From contig NC_079514.1 of the NCBI RefSeq assembly GCF_000801105.2, forward strand, positions 18,206,293-18,270,292: DNA of 64,000 nucleotides, given 5' to 3'. The notes beneath the pieces were generated by a model. The model searched no databases. It was not told the origin of the DNA and saw only the letters and a list, made by a program, of their open reading frames with translations. Positions 23,325 to 38,501 of this stretch are shown here, in pieces. This stretch comes from Raphanus sativus (taxonomy: Eukaryota > Streptophyta > Magnoliopsida > Brassicales > Brassicaceae). The stretch's first letter is position 1; each line of letters starts with the position of its first letter. The translations under genes and the position numbers were made by a program.

Positions 23325-25500
23325 ATGGCGAAAGAGAAAGACCAAAATACTAAGGATAATAAAAACCTTCTAATTTGTTTCTTATGGAACTTCTCCGCCG
23401 AGCTCAAGGTCATTTTAGTGGCGTTACTCGTTCTCTGCACTTTAGCCACTCTCCTCCCTTTCATACCTTCTTCTTTCTCCATCTCCGCTTCCGAACTCAG
23501 ATTCTGCATCTCACGAATCTCCGCTTCGGACGCCGTTAATTCCACTTCCCTCGCCGTCCTAAACAGCTCGGGATTAGAAAACGGCGTCATTAAACGGCCG
23601 TTAACAGAAAAGGCCGTAGTGAATAACGGCGATATAAAACTGCCTCTGGTGAACAACGGTGATACAAAACGGCTGTCTACTGGCAACGCGGTAGTGGATA
23701 ACAGCGACGTCAAACAGAAGTCGGCGTTAAATAACGGCGTTACCAAACGGTCGTTTACTGGTTACGGCTGGGCGGCTTACAACTTCGTGTTGATGAGCGC
23801 TTACAGAGGCGGCGTCAACACTTTCGCCGTTATCGGCTTATCCTCGAAGCCACTTCACGTCTACGCACACCCGTCTTACCGTTGCGAGTGGGTCCCACTG
23901 AACCAGTCTGAGAACCGGGTGTTAACCGACGGTAACAAAATCTTAACCGATTGGGGATACGGCCGAGTTTACACAACCGTCGTCGTCAACTGCACATTCC
24001 CGGCGACCGTAAACCCTAAAAACTCCGGCGGGACTCTTCTCCTCCACGCCACCACCGGAGACGCAGATCGGAACGTCACCGATTCGATTCCGGTCTTAAC
24101 CGAAACCCCAAACGCCGTCGATTTCGACCGCTACGACACCAATCGCCGCCGCCGCGAGAAGTACGATTACCTCTACTGCGGCTCGTCTCTGTACGGAAAC
24201 CTAAGCCCGCAGCGAGTGAGGGAGTGGATCGCTTACCACGCGAGGTTCTTCGGAGAGAGATCTCACTTCGTTCTCCACGACGCCGGAGGGGTTCGAGAGG
24301 AAGTGCGCGAGGTTCTACGGCCGTGGATTGAGCTCGGGAGAGTGACGTTACACGATATCAGAGATCAAGAACGGTTCGATGGATACTATCACAACCAGTT
24401 CATGGTGGTGAATGATTGTTTGCACAGATACAGATTCGATGCCAAGTGGATCTTCTTCTTCGATGTTGATGAGTTTATCTCTATCCCTCCCAATAATACA
24501 ATCTCGTCGGTGATGGAAACTCTAGAGGAATATTCTCAGTTCACCATTGAACAGATGCCTATGAGTAGTCAGCTCTGTTTCTCCGGGGACGGTCCGGCCA
24601 GAACTTACAGGTAAACTATTTGGAATGTTTTTTTTAAACCGGAATTTAAAAGTCTTGGTTTTGATTGGTTTATTGTTTGAGAACCAACCCATGTGCGGTT
24701 TAAGCATTTGGAATCAATCATCACTAATTTGGTTAAAGTAGCATCTGATTCTGTCAATATGTTTCCTGTGAGAAGAGTTTTTCTTTTTTTGTTGCACGCT
24801 TTTTTAGTGGTTCCAATGGTCCATCATCCATGTGGTAAGAGTTGTTTTCAATGATTCTTGTAGCTTTCAGATTTTCCCAAACTAACTCGAGATTTGCTAC
24901 GATTTGATTGATGAGTGTAGGCCAGCAAGTTCGATTCTTTTCTAACGGGTGGTTTGATTTAAAAAGGAAAAAAATGGGTAAAAGATACAAGTAATTTTGG
25001 TTAAATTTGGTTCAAAATTAAATATACCATCGGTTTTGGTTTAGTATAAATATATATGCTTTGGTTAGTTTTTTCATTCTCTGTGATTTTACTATTTTTA
25101 AGAAAATTGGATTGTAGTTTTTGGATGATTGATATTGTAGTTGTGTGTTGTCAGGAAATGGGGATTTGAGAAACTGGCGTATAGAGATGTGAAGAAAGTC
25201 CCACGACGGGATAGGAAATACGCGGTTCAACCGCGTAACGTGTTTGCGACGGGAGTTCACATGTCGCAGAATCTACAGGGGAAGACATACCACGGAGCGG
25301 GAAGTCTAATCCGCTATTTTCACTACCACGGTTCTATCTCGCAGCGTCGTGAGCCTTGCCGTCATCTTTTTAACGGGACACGCATCATGTTTGATAACAA
25401 TCCTTACGTTCTTGATACCACGATGCGTGATATTGGCCTTGCGGTTAAGACATTTGAGATCAGGACGATTGGAGATCGTCTGATTAGGACACGGCAATGA
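23325..25500 (+). CDS. GALS2: Galactan beta-1,4-galactosyltransferase (GT92), GALS2-like
   Basis: Two exons, 23325-24610 and 25155-25500, with a GT..AG intron that splits an Arg codon; 543 residues. It is predicted to extend beta-1,4-galactan side chains of pectin (rhamnogalacturonan I) from UDP-galactose in the Golgi. The protein has a short cytosolic tail, one membrane anchor (about residues 28-48), a lumenal stem, then the GT92 (DUF23) domain from about residue 279, with the metal-binding DVD of FFFDVDEF at 380-382. The second exon supplies the conserved GVHMSQNLQGKTYHGAG and YFHYHGSISQR blocks. Arabidopsis GALS proteins are, from memory, about 500-520 residues; this one is longer because of Asn/Gly/Lys repeats in the stem (residues 85-142). 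GALS2 is preferred over GALS1/3 from the neighbouring genes. It looks intact. Confidence 0.92.
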
Positions 25501-25892
25501 AGACAAAAATAGAGTATGTTATAAGTAATGGTTTCCACTTTGTATTGTAACGTAAATCTTGAAAAGGTATTTTAGGCGAATGTAACAATTTTCTATGAAG
25601 TTTTTGCTTTTCATGTAGTATTCTTTCATTTGTATTATAAAATGGGGGTTTATAGAATCATACAGCTCAGAGTCACTTGGTATATAAGCATCTCTGTGAT
25701 GGGATTTATAATATTTTTGGTTATTTGTATTTGGAAAAGTAGTCTCTTTAGTTATAAGTATTAGTGAAAGTTGTTGTGGTCTTCGATGGATCTTTTGTCG
25801 TGTTAATTAACCAAAAGTTTGCACTTTTTCTTCCTTAGAAGTTAGAACTGAGTGATAAAGAAAAAATCATAAAAAATAAAAACTCGCATTCA

Positions 25893-25940
<48 letters not shown>

Positions 25941-26598
25941 TTACCAAATTACAAACTAAACTTTTTTGTTTACTTTACCCTTTTTATTTAATTATTATTA
26001 CTCAAAAATTTGGAAACACACAACTGTGAGGTGTGACCCCACGGATAGGGTCCTTCCAAGTTTCGTGGTTGTTAATTGTCGTAAAGGCTGGAAAGTCTCT
26101 CACTGCCAAATGCTCAACAATCATACAAATTATTTCCAATCAACAAATCTCCTAACAACGACAACAATTATTCATTCAGTCATTTTCATTTCAAATTACC
26201 ATCAAAGTTAACTACATAAAAACAAAAGCAGAAACAATAGATTGCAAATAAGTAGAAAAACACAAACAAGAGAATGTGCACCGACGCTTCCGCATTAAAT
26301 GTTACATGAAGCAAGACATGTAAAAACAAACTTTTTAGCACATTCACGAACCCTACCATCCCCAAATTAATATCGATTTACAAATTACTAAGTAATTTAT
26401 TTTTAACGATTTCAATTATGCCCCAATATTGAATGTAGTGGATGGGTTTATATTCATTTAATACGTTCCAAGCCCACACATTTAAGAGGGGTAGCCGAAA
26501 ACTACAGGATCTTGCACCTGTTATATTCTCCACGAATCTACAGTTTCCATTTATATCAATAAGTATTCTTTTTTTTGTTTCGAAAATGGTTTTCAATA
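25501..26598. other. 3' flank of the GALS2-like gene and intergenic DNA
   Basis: Probable 3' UTR after 25500, then AT-rich DNA with a (TA)n microsatellite at about 25895-25934. No coding frame is supported. Confidence 0.55.
25895..25934. repeat. (TA)n microsatellite
   Basis: About 40 bp of TA dinucleotides. Confidence 0.9.
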
Positions 26599-28193
26599 GG
26601 AAAATCGACCAATTCATATGTCAACAGAGGCTTGCGGTCCCGATCAATACATACACTGATGACCTGTACTAAAATATACATCAATTGAAATTTATTTTAA
26701 TTTTCATACACGAACTAATAAAAATAGACCAAATCATACATTGACCGTTTTTCTGTTAGTAAATGTTTATAGATGATGATATGTCATTAACAGAATCTGA
26801 TGTGTCACTGAGCTGTCTGTTTACGATTTAAAATAATAATTATTAAAAAATATTTATCTCAAATCTGTTACAGGGGGGATTCGAACCCGGGTTGGCCCGA
26901 ATAAATATATTGACCCTAAACCATTGTGACAAACCGATTCATTTTTTATATTCTCTGTGGTTTAATATATATCTTTAGATATCTGATTCTATATTTCTTC
27001 TTGTTTCTTTCTTCTCCAGTTTGTATCTACCATAAAAATTCATAATGAATTCATATCAATAATTATATATATTTTATTATTTACGTTATCTATTAATTAT
27101 ATATATTGCTAAAAATTTAATAAATATGAAGTTATTAATAACAAATTAATTTAATTGTAAATTTAAATTTACTTTTAATAATAACAAAATCTGTTTAAAA
27201 AAATCTAGCAAAATCTTACTAAAATTTTAAATATGTTTTAAATTAATTAATTTATTAATTTTGTAACTAATAATATAATATATTATTATAAGTTAATTTA
27301 AAAATTTATCATAAAAATAAAAAATTAAAATACTATGCTATTTTATAAATTTTTAAGTATAGTATATATTTTATCAAAATAGAAGTAATATATAAATTAA
27401 AATATGAAAATGTATTTAAATTTATAATAGCCTTAACAACATCTTGCATAAACTTTCATTGCTAAAAATAGTGATTGGGTGAGTTTATGCAAGATGTTGT
27501 AAGGGCTATTAATCTTTAAATTAATTTAAATAATATGTTATATTACTAATCATGAAATTAATCAAAGAGTTAATTTTAAAAAATTTACCAACATTTTGTT
27601 AGATGTTTCTTAATAGATTTTGTTATAATTAAAAGTAAATTTAAATTTACAGTTAAATTGATTTATTATTAATATCTTCATATTTATTAAATTATTTTAG
27701 AAATATTATATAATTAATAAATAATGTAAATAATCAAATATATATATAATTGTTGATATGAATTCACTATGAATTTTTATGGTAGACAAAAATTGGAGAA
27801 GATGGAAACAAGAAAAAATATCAGAATCGAATATCTACCAGATATATATATATATTAAACCACAGAGAATTAAAAATGAATTGGTTTGTCACAATGGTTT
27901 ATAGTCTGTATATTTATCCGGGCCAACCTGGCTTCGATTCCCCCTACAACAGATTTGAGATAAATATTATTTTAATAACTATTATTTTAAGTCGTAAACA
28001 GACAGTTCAGCGACAGATTTCGTTAATGACATGTCATCATCTATAAATGTTTGACTAACAGAAAACAGTATTTAGTCTATTTTTATTAGTTTGTGTATAA
28101 AATTTAAAATAAATCTCAATTAATATATGTTTAAGCACAAGTCATTAGGGTATGTACTGATCGGGACTGCAAGCCTCAATTGGTAGATTTTCC
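26599..28193. mobile_element. 1.6-kb palindromic (foldback) element
   Basis: The left arm (26599-27454) is the inverted repeat of the right arm (27482-28193), with indels. Outer ends are GGAAAATCGACCAATT and AATTGGTAGATTTTCC. Inner stems of 28 nt (27427-27454 and 27482-27509) match at 26 positions around a 27-nt loop. No protein is encoded. It resembles foldback or long-TIR Mutator-like non-autonomous elements; the family is uncertain because I found no clear target duplication. Both arms carry a tRNA-like segment (left at 26875-26945, minus strand) with a GGTTCGAATCC box B. Confidence 0.75.
26875..26945 (-). other. tRNA-like segment (boxes A and B) within the palindrome
   Basis: On the minus strand, TTTGTCACAATGGTTTAGGG resembles a tRNA D-arm/box A, and about 30 bases later GGGTTCGAATCCCCCC matches the T-arm/box B. 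No acceptor stem pairs, so it is not a tRNA gene. A SINE-like pol III promoter is possible. The copy in the right arm (about 27889-27950) has a damaged box B. Confidence 0.4.
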
Positions 28194-28258
28194 GTTTCCA
28201 ACATATTGATTCATCATCCACAATATGATACTGCAACCACACGACCTCAACGAGTTTT

Positions 28259-28683
28259 ATTGGAGAGAAGATCCCACATCGGATATATATGATGGGGACA
28301 TAAATAATATATAAGGGACTTGGGTCACACCACTAATTACCAATTGGTTTTAAGTGGAAGCCCAAGAAACTTATCATGGTATCAGAGCCGGCCCAATACC
28401 CTGACCATTTAATCCGGTCCGGACAGTGGCCCGATCAACCCATTAACTGATGGCCCAGAGAAGGCTCAGTTCTTCGACATAGCTAGAAACAGTGCATTAT
28501 CTCGGAGGGGTATGATGGATTCTGCGAGATTAATGGTTATACGCACCATTATCTCGAGGGAGGGTATTGGAGAGAAGATCCCACATCGAATATATATGAT
28601 GGAGACATAAGTAATATATAAGGGACTTGGGTCACACTACTAATTACCAATTGGTTTTAAGTGGAAGCCCAAGAAACTTATCA
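28259..28683 (+). mobile_element. TRIM (miniature LTR retrotransposon)
   Basis: Two 118-bp direct repeats (28259-28376 and 28566-28683, 4 differences) flank 189 bp of non-coding DNA. The interior begins with the primer-binding site TGGTATCAGAGC (28377-28388), complementary to initiator-Met tRNA, and ends with a purine-rich tract (GAGGGAGGGT) just before the second repeat. Tiny LTRs, intact priming sites and no genes define a terminal-repeat retrotransposon in miniature, which depends on enzymes from other elements. The ends (TTGGAGAG..TTATCA) lack an obvious target duplication. Confidence 0.85.
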
Positions 28684-29361
28684 TAGCGGAAGCTTTAAAA
28701 GATAGAACTAGAGATTCGTTGATTCTGAGAATACCCGGAAAACTAGGATAATCACAAAGATCTTATTTAGTCTAAGAATGCCTAAGATCGATGTCTTCTT
28801 AAATTCGTTGAGATCACCAATGATCTACCGAAAATAAAGAACAAAGAGAAATCTCTTAACTTTTATTAATCAAATCAAAACTAAATACAACCATGAGCCT
28901 AGACGGCTATATATAATAAAAACTGTAAAACCTTAAAATATTAAAGATAATAATTATCTAAAATAATTAATAAAAACAATAATAAGATATTTGGAATATT
29001 TCCAAATATCTATCTACCCAACTGATGTAGCGGAAGCTTTTAGGAATAAGACTAGAGATCCGTTGATTCTAAAAATACCCGGAAAACTAGGATAATCAAA
29101 AGGATCTTATTTAGTCTAAGAATACCTAAGATCGATGTCTTCTTAAATTCGTTGAGATCACCAATGATCTACCGAAAACAAGGAACAAAAGAGAAAACTC
29201 TTAACTTTTATTAATCGAATCATAAAACTAAATACAACCATGAGCCTAGACGGCTATATATAATAAAAACTGTAAAACCCTAAAATATTAAAGATAATAA
29301 TTATCTAAAATAATTAATAAAAACAATAATAAGATATTTGGAATATTTCCAAATATCTATC
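28684..29361 (-). repeat. Two tandem ~335-bp LTR-like repeats
   Basis: Copy 1 (28684 to about 29018) and copy 2 (29028-29361) are highly similar, both starting TAGCGGAAGCTTT and ending AATATCTATCT, with about 10 bases between. On the minus strand each ends GCTTCCGCTA and has a TATATATAGCCG promoter-like box, as in copia LTRs. They look like two LTRs with almost no interior, or a tandem duplication of a solo LTR. No coding. Confidence 0.6.
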
Positions 29362-29509
29362 TCTGTAAATTGGCACTAAAATATTAACACAAATCGCTAA
29401 TTCTAATTTTAAAAACAATATTGATTTCTTGGGAAATTGTTAGCAAAAAGAAAATAAAAATATAACAAGACTTCCGTATATTACATCTTATATCGTTCTT
29501 AATTATCAC

Positions 29510-30583
29510 TCAAACTGCTTGAGCTTCCAAGAAAACATTGATATCCTTGCTGGCTTCTAGCAACCGTGGCGAGATTGCCGGTGACGTCGGGTAAGAAACC
29601 GGCGACGTCGTGGAGAACCGAACCTGACGAAGCGAAGACTCCATAGATCTTCTGTTCTTAGAACCAGACATCTTTAGAACCCCTTTGATCTCTTTCTCAA
29701 TAGGTTCCTTGTCGAACACGAAAGCTGCTGAAACCGGATCATCATGATCATTTTTGCCCGAACCGCTTTTGACGAGTTCAGACGGTAAGTCGAATAAGTG
29801 ACCACCTCCTTCGTCTCCTACAGATTCCGAAGCGTATGAGTTGCAATCGAATTTCTCCATTGAAGCTCGAGTAGCTGAGATCACTGTGGTTGTTGTGGTG
29901 GTTTCTCTGACGGAGACAGTTCTTGAAACCGTAACGGACGATGACGCCGACGTCGTGGTGGTGGTGGTTCGGGTGATGGAAGAAGAATCGTCTCTCCTTG
30001 ATGATCTGACCGGTTTTGCTTTTCCAAAACCGGGGAGGTATAGACACAGAGCGTTGCATTTGAACCCATCTTCTAATGTATTGTTATTGTTGATGCTCTT
30101 GTTCGATTCTGTTTTAATGAAGAAAGAGTTTCGAAGAGAGAGTCTCTTGCTCGTAGATCCACAAGATTTGCTTCTCTTCAATGATGCAGACGAAGAAGAC
30201 GAGTCTTGTTCCTTGCCTTTGAGCGCACGCATCAAACCCGAACGTTGTTTAGGAGAAGTTGTGGTTGAGTTTGGGAGGCTACGGCTCACAAACTTAGTCC
30301 GAACTGGCTGCAAAGGAAGAGGCATTGGCGCATCTAAGTCTCTAGGAGGTGACATCGCCGGTAACAGCATCATATCGAAGCTATCGTTTCTTCTTAAGGA
30401 TGGTGAGAGAGACAACGACTTGACTGACTTTGGGTCCATCGATATCTCTCTCTCGGAATGCCTCATACTCGTTTGCTTGACCAGGATCTTCTTCTTCGGC
30501 TCGTCTCTGCCTAGAACTTGCCAGTCCTCATGAATGCTCCCATCTCTAAAGCTTATCGTTGGCATGAGAACTGCGGCTGCCAT
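29510..30583 (-). CDS. Uncharacterised Ser-rich protein (At5g44660-like)
   Basis: A single-exon gene of 357 residues on the minus strand. It has no domain I can name. The sequence is low-complexity and basic: Ser-rich blocks (SLSLSPSLRRNDSFDMMLLP, SSSSSASLKRSKSCGS), a Thr/Ser tract near residues 205-240, and a C-terminal block with SLRQVRFSTTSPVSYP and a DINVFLEAQ end. Many S-P and R-x-x-S sites suggest phosphorylation. No signal peptide or membrane segment is seen. Position between GALS2 and Y3IP1 matches the Arabidopsis unknown gene At5g44660, which from memory has a paralogue near GALS3 (At4g20190). The long overlapping plus-strand frame is a shadow caused by codon bias. The frame is intact. 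Confidence 0.85.
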   Translation of the reverse strand: MAAAVLMPTISFRDGSIHEDWQVLGRDEPKKKILVKQTSMRHSEREISMDPKSVKSLSLSPSLRRNDSFDMMLLPAMSPPRDLDAPMPLPLQPVRTKFVSRSLPNSTTTSPKQRSGLMRALKGKEQDSSSSSASLKRSKSCGSTSKRLSLRNSFFIKTESNKSINNNNTLEDGFKCNALCLYLPGFGKAKPVRSSRRDDSSSITRTTTTTTSASSSVTVSRTVSVRETTTTTTVISATRASMEKFDCNSYASESVGDEGGGHLFDLPSELVKSGSGKNDHDDPVSAAFVFDKEPIEKEIKGVLKMSGSKNRRSMESSLRQVRFSTTSPVSYPTSPAISPRLLEASKDINVFLEAQAV

Positions 30584-30667
30584 TGTCTTTTTTTTTGGTC
30601 TGAAAATGTCTAACTAGTAAGATGAGAAATGACAACGGCTACGTCTTAAGGCTAAAGAAATGACGGG

Positions 30668-30675
30668 TACTTATA
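30668..30675 (-). promoter_or_regulatory. TATA box of the At5g44660-like gene
   Basis: The minus strand reads TATAAGTA about 85 bp upstream of the ATG at 30583, a normal plant spacing. Confidence 0.5.
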
Positions 30676-31083
30676 GACTGAGTAAGCATGGACTGCACGT
30701 CCGGTGGGTAACACTTGATCATGATTTGCACGTCCAGCTTTTCTTCTTACCTGCGTATTAATCTCAGCCAAAGGCTATTGACTTTATTATAAAACACATA
30801 AACGAATAAATAAGCCGAGTTTTCTAGCATTATTTACATGAGACCATGCCTAAGATTGAGACAGGATCTGACAAAGGTAGATAAGCCCGCACGAATCGAA
30901 TCACACTTATTATAATATTACCCAAAGATTTGGAATATTACCCGAAGTTGTGCAGACCACAAGCTGTTGATTTAGGTAAGAAGAAGATCAAATAATTAAA
31001 ATTCATTTCATAATATGAAGTTACAAACCATCCATGATGGGCCAAATATTGGTGTATGTGAAAAACCGAAAAGGTTTTGGAAT

Positions 31084-33157
31084 CTACTGAAGGGAATTGT
31101 AAAACAAGATTAACACAACCGATATACCGATGATAACTGGAAAAGATGAGACTAAGTACAACGCTCCATAACCCTGCGAGATATTAAGAACAGAGTCAAG
31201 AGAAAATATCAATCAGATCCCAAAGTTTTGAATAGAAAAAAAAGCTGCAAAGGTTGGAAGAAAAGAGTAATGATGTTGAGAGAGATTTGAGAACAAACCA
31301 TGGCTTTCTTGGCTACTCCAGTGTCATCATCATCGACATCGGCTTCTTCAATTGCAGCAGCTGAATCCCACTCTAGGTTGAGTCTCTTGGCTGCCTCTTT
31401 TGGATCTATTCCGGTGTCTGTGGATTTCGCATACAATGATTTTGTTCGCTGCTTCTTTGAAACCTCAACCTTTTCAGATACATAGGATAAGGGTTAAGAT
31501 AAAAGGTTTTTAAACAGAGTTGTGCGCAGCTAACTAATTAAATGGATATTAGCGATCACGAGAGAGTTACAAAGACAGAAAGAGATACTCTTCCATCAGA
31601 TTTTAGGAACGACGCAGGAATCAACACCATCAAATAAAACTAAGATGTTGTTACAGGTGCTGTACCAATATGCACATTACCCCTTGGGGTTAGAGCACCC
31701 AATACAATAGGCTTTCTGTGTTTCATAAAGGCTACCTTCATATGCCAAGTGAGTTGCATGTATATGGGTTTCTTATGGAAGAGCTCTCTATAAATTTAAT
31801 GCACCAAGTATGATACCAGGGATGTCTTATGAACTTATGTCTATATGACTTGTACCACCTTGAATTGAGATGCTTATATCAGTTGTTGCATAATGGATTT
31901 GAAATGTCTCAGGAGAAACGGTGATAGTTTTCTTCTATCATGGTCACAAATAGACACACACAATTGTAGGATTAAAAGAAGAGGTACCTCTAAATTTGGC
32001 CAACGGATCATTTCCTCATACAACATCTGGAGAGTGAGACGATCTTTAGGGATTTTCCCTTCATTTACCTGCGAGAAGACAGAAAGACATTGTTAAGGAT
32101 CATCATACTTAATGCTTGAAAAGTAAACTATTTCCCCCACCAAGTTTCAACTTAGTTACCCCTTGTAACTACACAAAGCAAACTGCTTAACTTGGTCTTG
32201 TGAAGTGACAGACAGCTTGATCTTCATGACGAGTAATAGGATTTATATTACAAGCACATATACTAAACCTAGATGTTAGACAGACCAGCATAATGTCCCC
32301 CATTTAAACAAGAAATGTTACAGATCAACGATAAATGCAACTGAATAAAGGTTGGTTAACCAAGGCTTCCAAGCAAGTGATTCACAGCTAACTCTATATA
32401 CTCCTAAAACAGAGCCGAATATGAGTTCCTTTCTTCTCTTTTTCTGAAAACTAGCATATCATCTCCTCACAATTCACTCCTAAGTAGTGCATCTGAAGTG
32501 ACAAAATGAAAGTTTAAGAGAAAAGTGAACCAGTTCCAAGGCATCGGCTAAGTCTTCCCGACTAGGGGCATCCTCCTCTTCTATGCCAAGAAGTCTCCTT
32601 TTTTCCAATTCCCTTGGGTCCTCAATCATTATGGTCAACTTCACCTATGCATTTGAAGTTGAGACTTATTAGTTTCTCATCCTTCAATAGGAAACACATA
32701 AAGCGTGACTGGGATGTGTTTTTTTTTTACCTCATTGAACATCATGTCTCTGTTCCTCCTCAGTAGCTCCAACACCTAACCACAAAATAAAAAAGAAAAA
32801 CGTTTTTGTTTCATCAAATACTAACTACATCTGTAAATGGTAATTACAAACCCGTTTGATCTCATTGACGTATTTAAGATCTTCAGGATCCACTTCTCCT
32901 TCATCTTCATCTTCATCTTCGTCCTCTCTGTCTTCTTTCTCCTTCTCTTGTTGCTCCAATGTTAACGGAACCGGAACTCGAATCTCCGCCGCCTCTCCTT
33001 TCTCCTGATGAACTACCACTCTCCGATTCTTCCTCTGTCCACTACTCCTACGGACTACAACCGGAGACGGCGAGCAAACACCGTAATAACTCCGTCGGCC
33101 GGAAGAAACAGAGTACTGTAACGGTAACTGAAATATCTGCGTCGCAGCCGCCACCAT
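31084..33157 (-). CDS. Y3IP1: Ycf3-interacting protein 1 (photosystem I assembly)
   Basis: Six exons on the minus strand: 33157-32852, 32775-32731, 32644-32531, 32068-31988, 31469-31299 and 31173-31084. All junctions are GT..AG and in phase, giving 268 residues. The protein is expected to act in chloroplasts with Ycf3 in assembling photosystem I; it is also called CEST. The first ~50 residues are rich in Ser, Arg and Val like a transit peptide (MVAAATQIFQLPLQ). An acidic tract of about fifteen Asp/Glu follows. The conserved core has DLKYVNEIKRVLELLRRNRD and LTLQMLYEEMIRWPNLE. A C-terminal membrane segment (VSSFPVIIGISVVLILFY) ends in SLQ-stop. It is head to head with MCM6, 394 bp between ATGs. 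It looks intact. Confidence 0.93.
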
Positions 33158-33395
33158 TTTTCCCTCTTCTTTATCCTAAAGTAACAGCAAACTTCACAGA
33201 TTCTGCATCTATCAGTCAGTAGATAATTGAAGAAGAATACCAAAAGGAAGGACGTAGAAGACGATTGATTCAAATCATCATCCAAAGTAGATTGCGGCAT
33301 GCCACTTGGATAATACTCCATCACTTAAAAAAAAAAGAAGTTTAAATCAAAGCCCAATATGAGGCCCATTAGCAAGACCCAATGTACGCTATGGA

Positions 33396-33407
33396 TTTGG
33401 CGGGAAA
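33396..33407 (+). promoter_or_regulatory. Canonical E2F binding site
   Basis: TTTGGCGGGAAA, a full match to the E2F/DP consensus, 144 bp upstream of the MCM6 ATG. Confidence 0.8.
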
Positions 33408-33428
33408 ATGATAGAGAAGCCCACTTGA

Positions 33429-33438
33429 TTTCCCGCCA
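33429..33438 (-). promoter_or_regulatory. Second E2F binding site, inverted
   Basis: TTTCCCGCCA on the plus strand, i.e. TGGCGGGAAA on the minus strand, 22 bp after the first site. A paired arrangement is frequent in S-phase gene promoters. Confidence 0.75.
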
Positions 33439-33550
33439 CAACAATGTTCTTTTACCCCCACAGTGAGAAACTGAGACGACAAAATTTTGCCTCCTCTTAC
33501 TCTCTCTCTCTCTGTTCAAACGAAATCTAGGGTTTTAACTTTGGCGGAAA

Positions 33551-37840
<4,290 letters not shown>

Positions 37841-38009
37841 TGTTACGAAATGTTGTGTTTAATTTGTAGTTCTAAGTAGAATCCTGCCTAAAACCTTTCG
37901 TTATGTCATTTGGAACTAATTTTTATTGGATTCCTTTAGCTCAGTTTCACTAGTGTGTTCAACTTCATCTTTTAAGTAAAACCAATCGGATACAAAAGCA
38001 AACTCTTAA

Positions 38010-38163
38010 CAAAAGAGGTTAATTGATTTACAAGCAAAGTGGTGGGATGCCCGTTGAAGTATACTTTGCGGCGATTGTAGACATGACAGATATATAGAGA
38101 ATGTCCAACATGTGCCCGGAATTGTAAAGACTTGTAGAAGCGTTGGACGAAAATGTTCGCTCT
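38010..38163 (-). pseudogene. Terpene synthase relic, C-terminal exon piece
   Basis: A minus-strand frame starting at about 38163 reads ANIFVQRFYKSLQFRAHV, then HSLYICHVYNRRKVYF and TTLLVNQ. It lines up block by block with the last exon of the intact synthase at 57214-57507 (TNVSRSVLMVALNFGRMV, VLCTSDDVYNHRGGKLKEY, ALLVDPI). Similarity is weak but ordered and the spacing is right. It lies 170 bp past MCM6, in the position occupied by TPS11 in Arabidopsis. No upstream exons remain; a Helitron-like end follows at 38291. Confidence 0.5.
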
Positions 38164-38469
38164 TGCCTGTATGATTATTAAAAAAAAACGTAATTGATTT
38201 AGCTTGCCAAGAGGAGATCAAAAGGTTGGTTTCCATGAGAAAATAGAATTTGGTGGGGCCGAGATTGGCTATATGCAATATCTATCTATACTAATCGTTG
38301 GTCCGCCCTACGGGCGGGGTGTATTATTTTATGAAAATATTATATAAAACATTTTTTAAGAAAATATTCAAAACTGAAAAATATTTTTAAATTTTATGAA
38401 GTATTTAAATATATATATATATATACATTCTAGACTGAAAACTAACAAACAAAACACATAATAGAATAT

Positions 38470-38501
<32 letters not shown>

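Larger units (their letters stand above)
33158..33550. promoter_or_regulatory. Shared head-to-head promoter of Y3IP1 and MCM6
   Basis: Only 393 bp separate the two start codons. The stretch contains two inverted TGGGCY site II motifs (AGCCCA at 33352, GGCCCA at 33363), E2F sites, a CT-rich leader and a telo-box (TAGGGTTT, 33528-33535) on the MCM6 side. Site II, telo-box and E2F combinations are typical of replication genes. No TATA box is evident. Confidence 0.7.

Noticed and set aside
23246..23746. 166-codon minus-strand frame over GALS2 exon 1
   Set aside because: Shadow of the GALS2 stem repeats; composition mirrors the sense repeats.
26875..26945. A functional tRNA gene
   Set aside because: Boxes A and B are present but the acceptor stem does not pair and it is embedded in a foldback element, so it is listed only as tRNA-like.
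29841..30533. 230-codon plus-strand frame opposite the At5g44660-like gene
   Set aside because: It is antisense to a Ser-rich coding sequence whose codon use avoids stops on the other strand. No homology recognised; the minus-strand gene explains it.
37841..38290. BGLU13 remnant next to MCM6
   Set aside because: No beta-glucosidase motif (such as TFNEP or ITENG) is seen; the visible similarity is to a terpene synthase.
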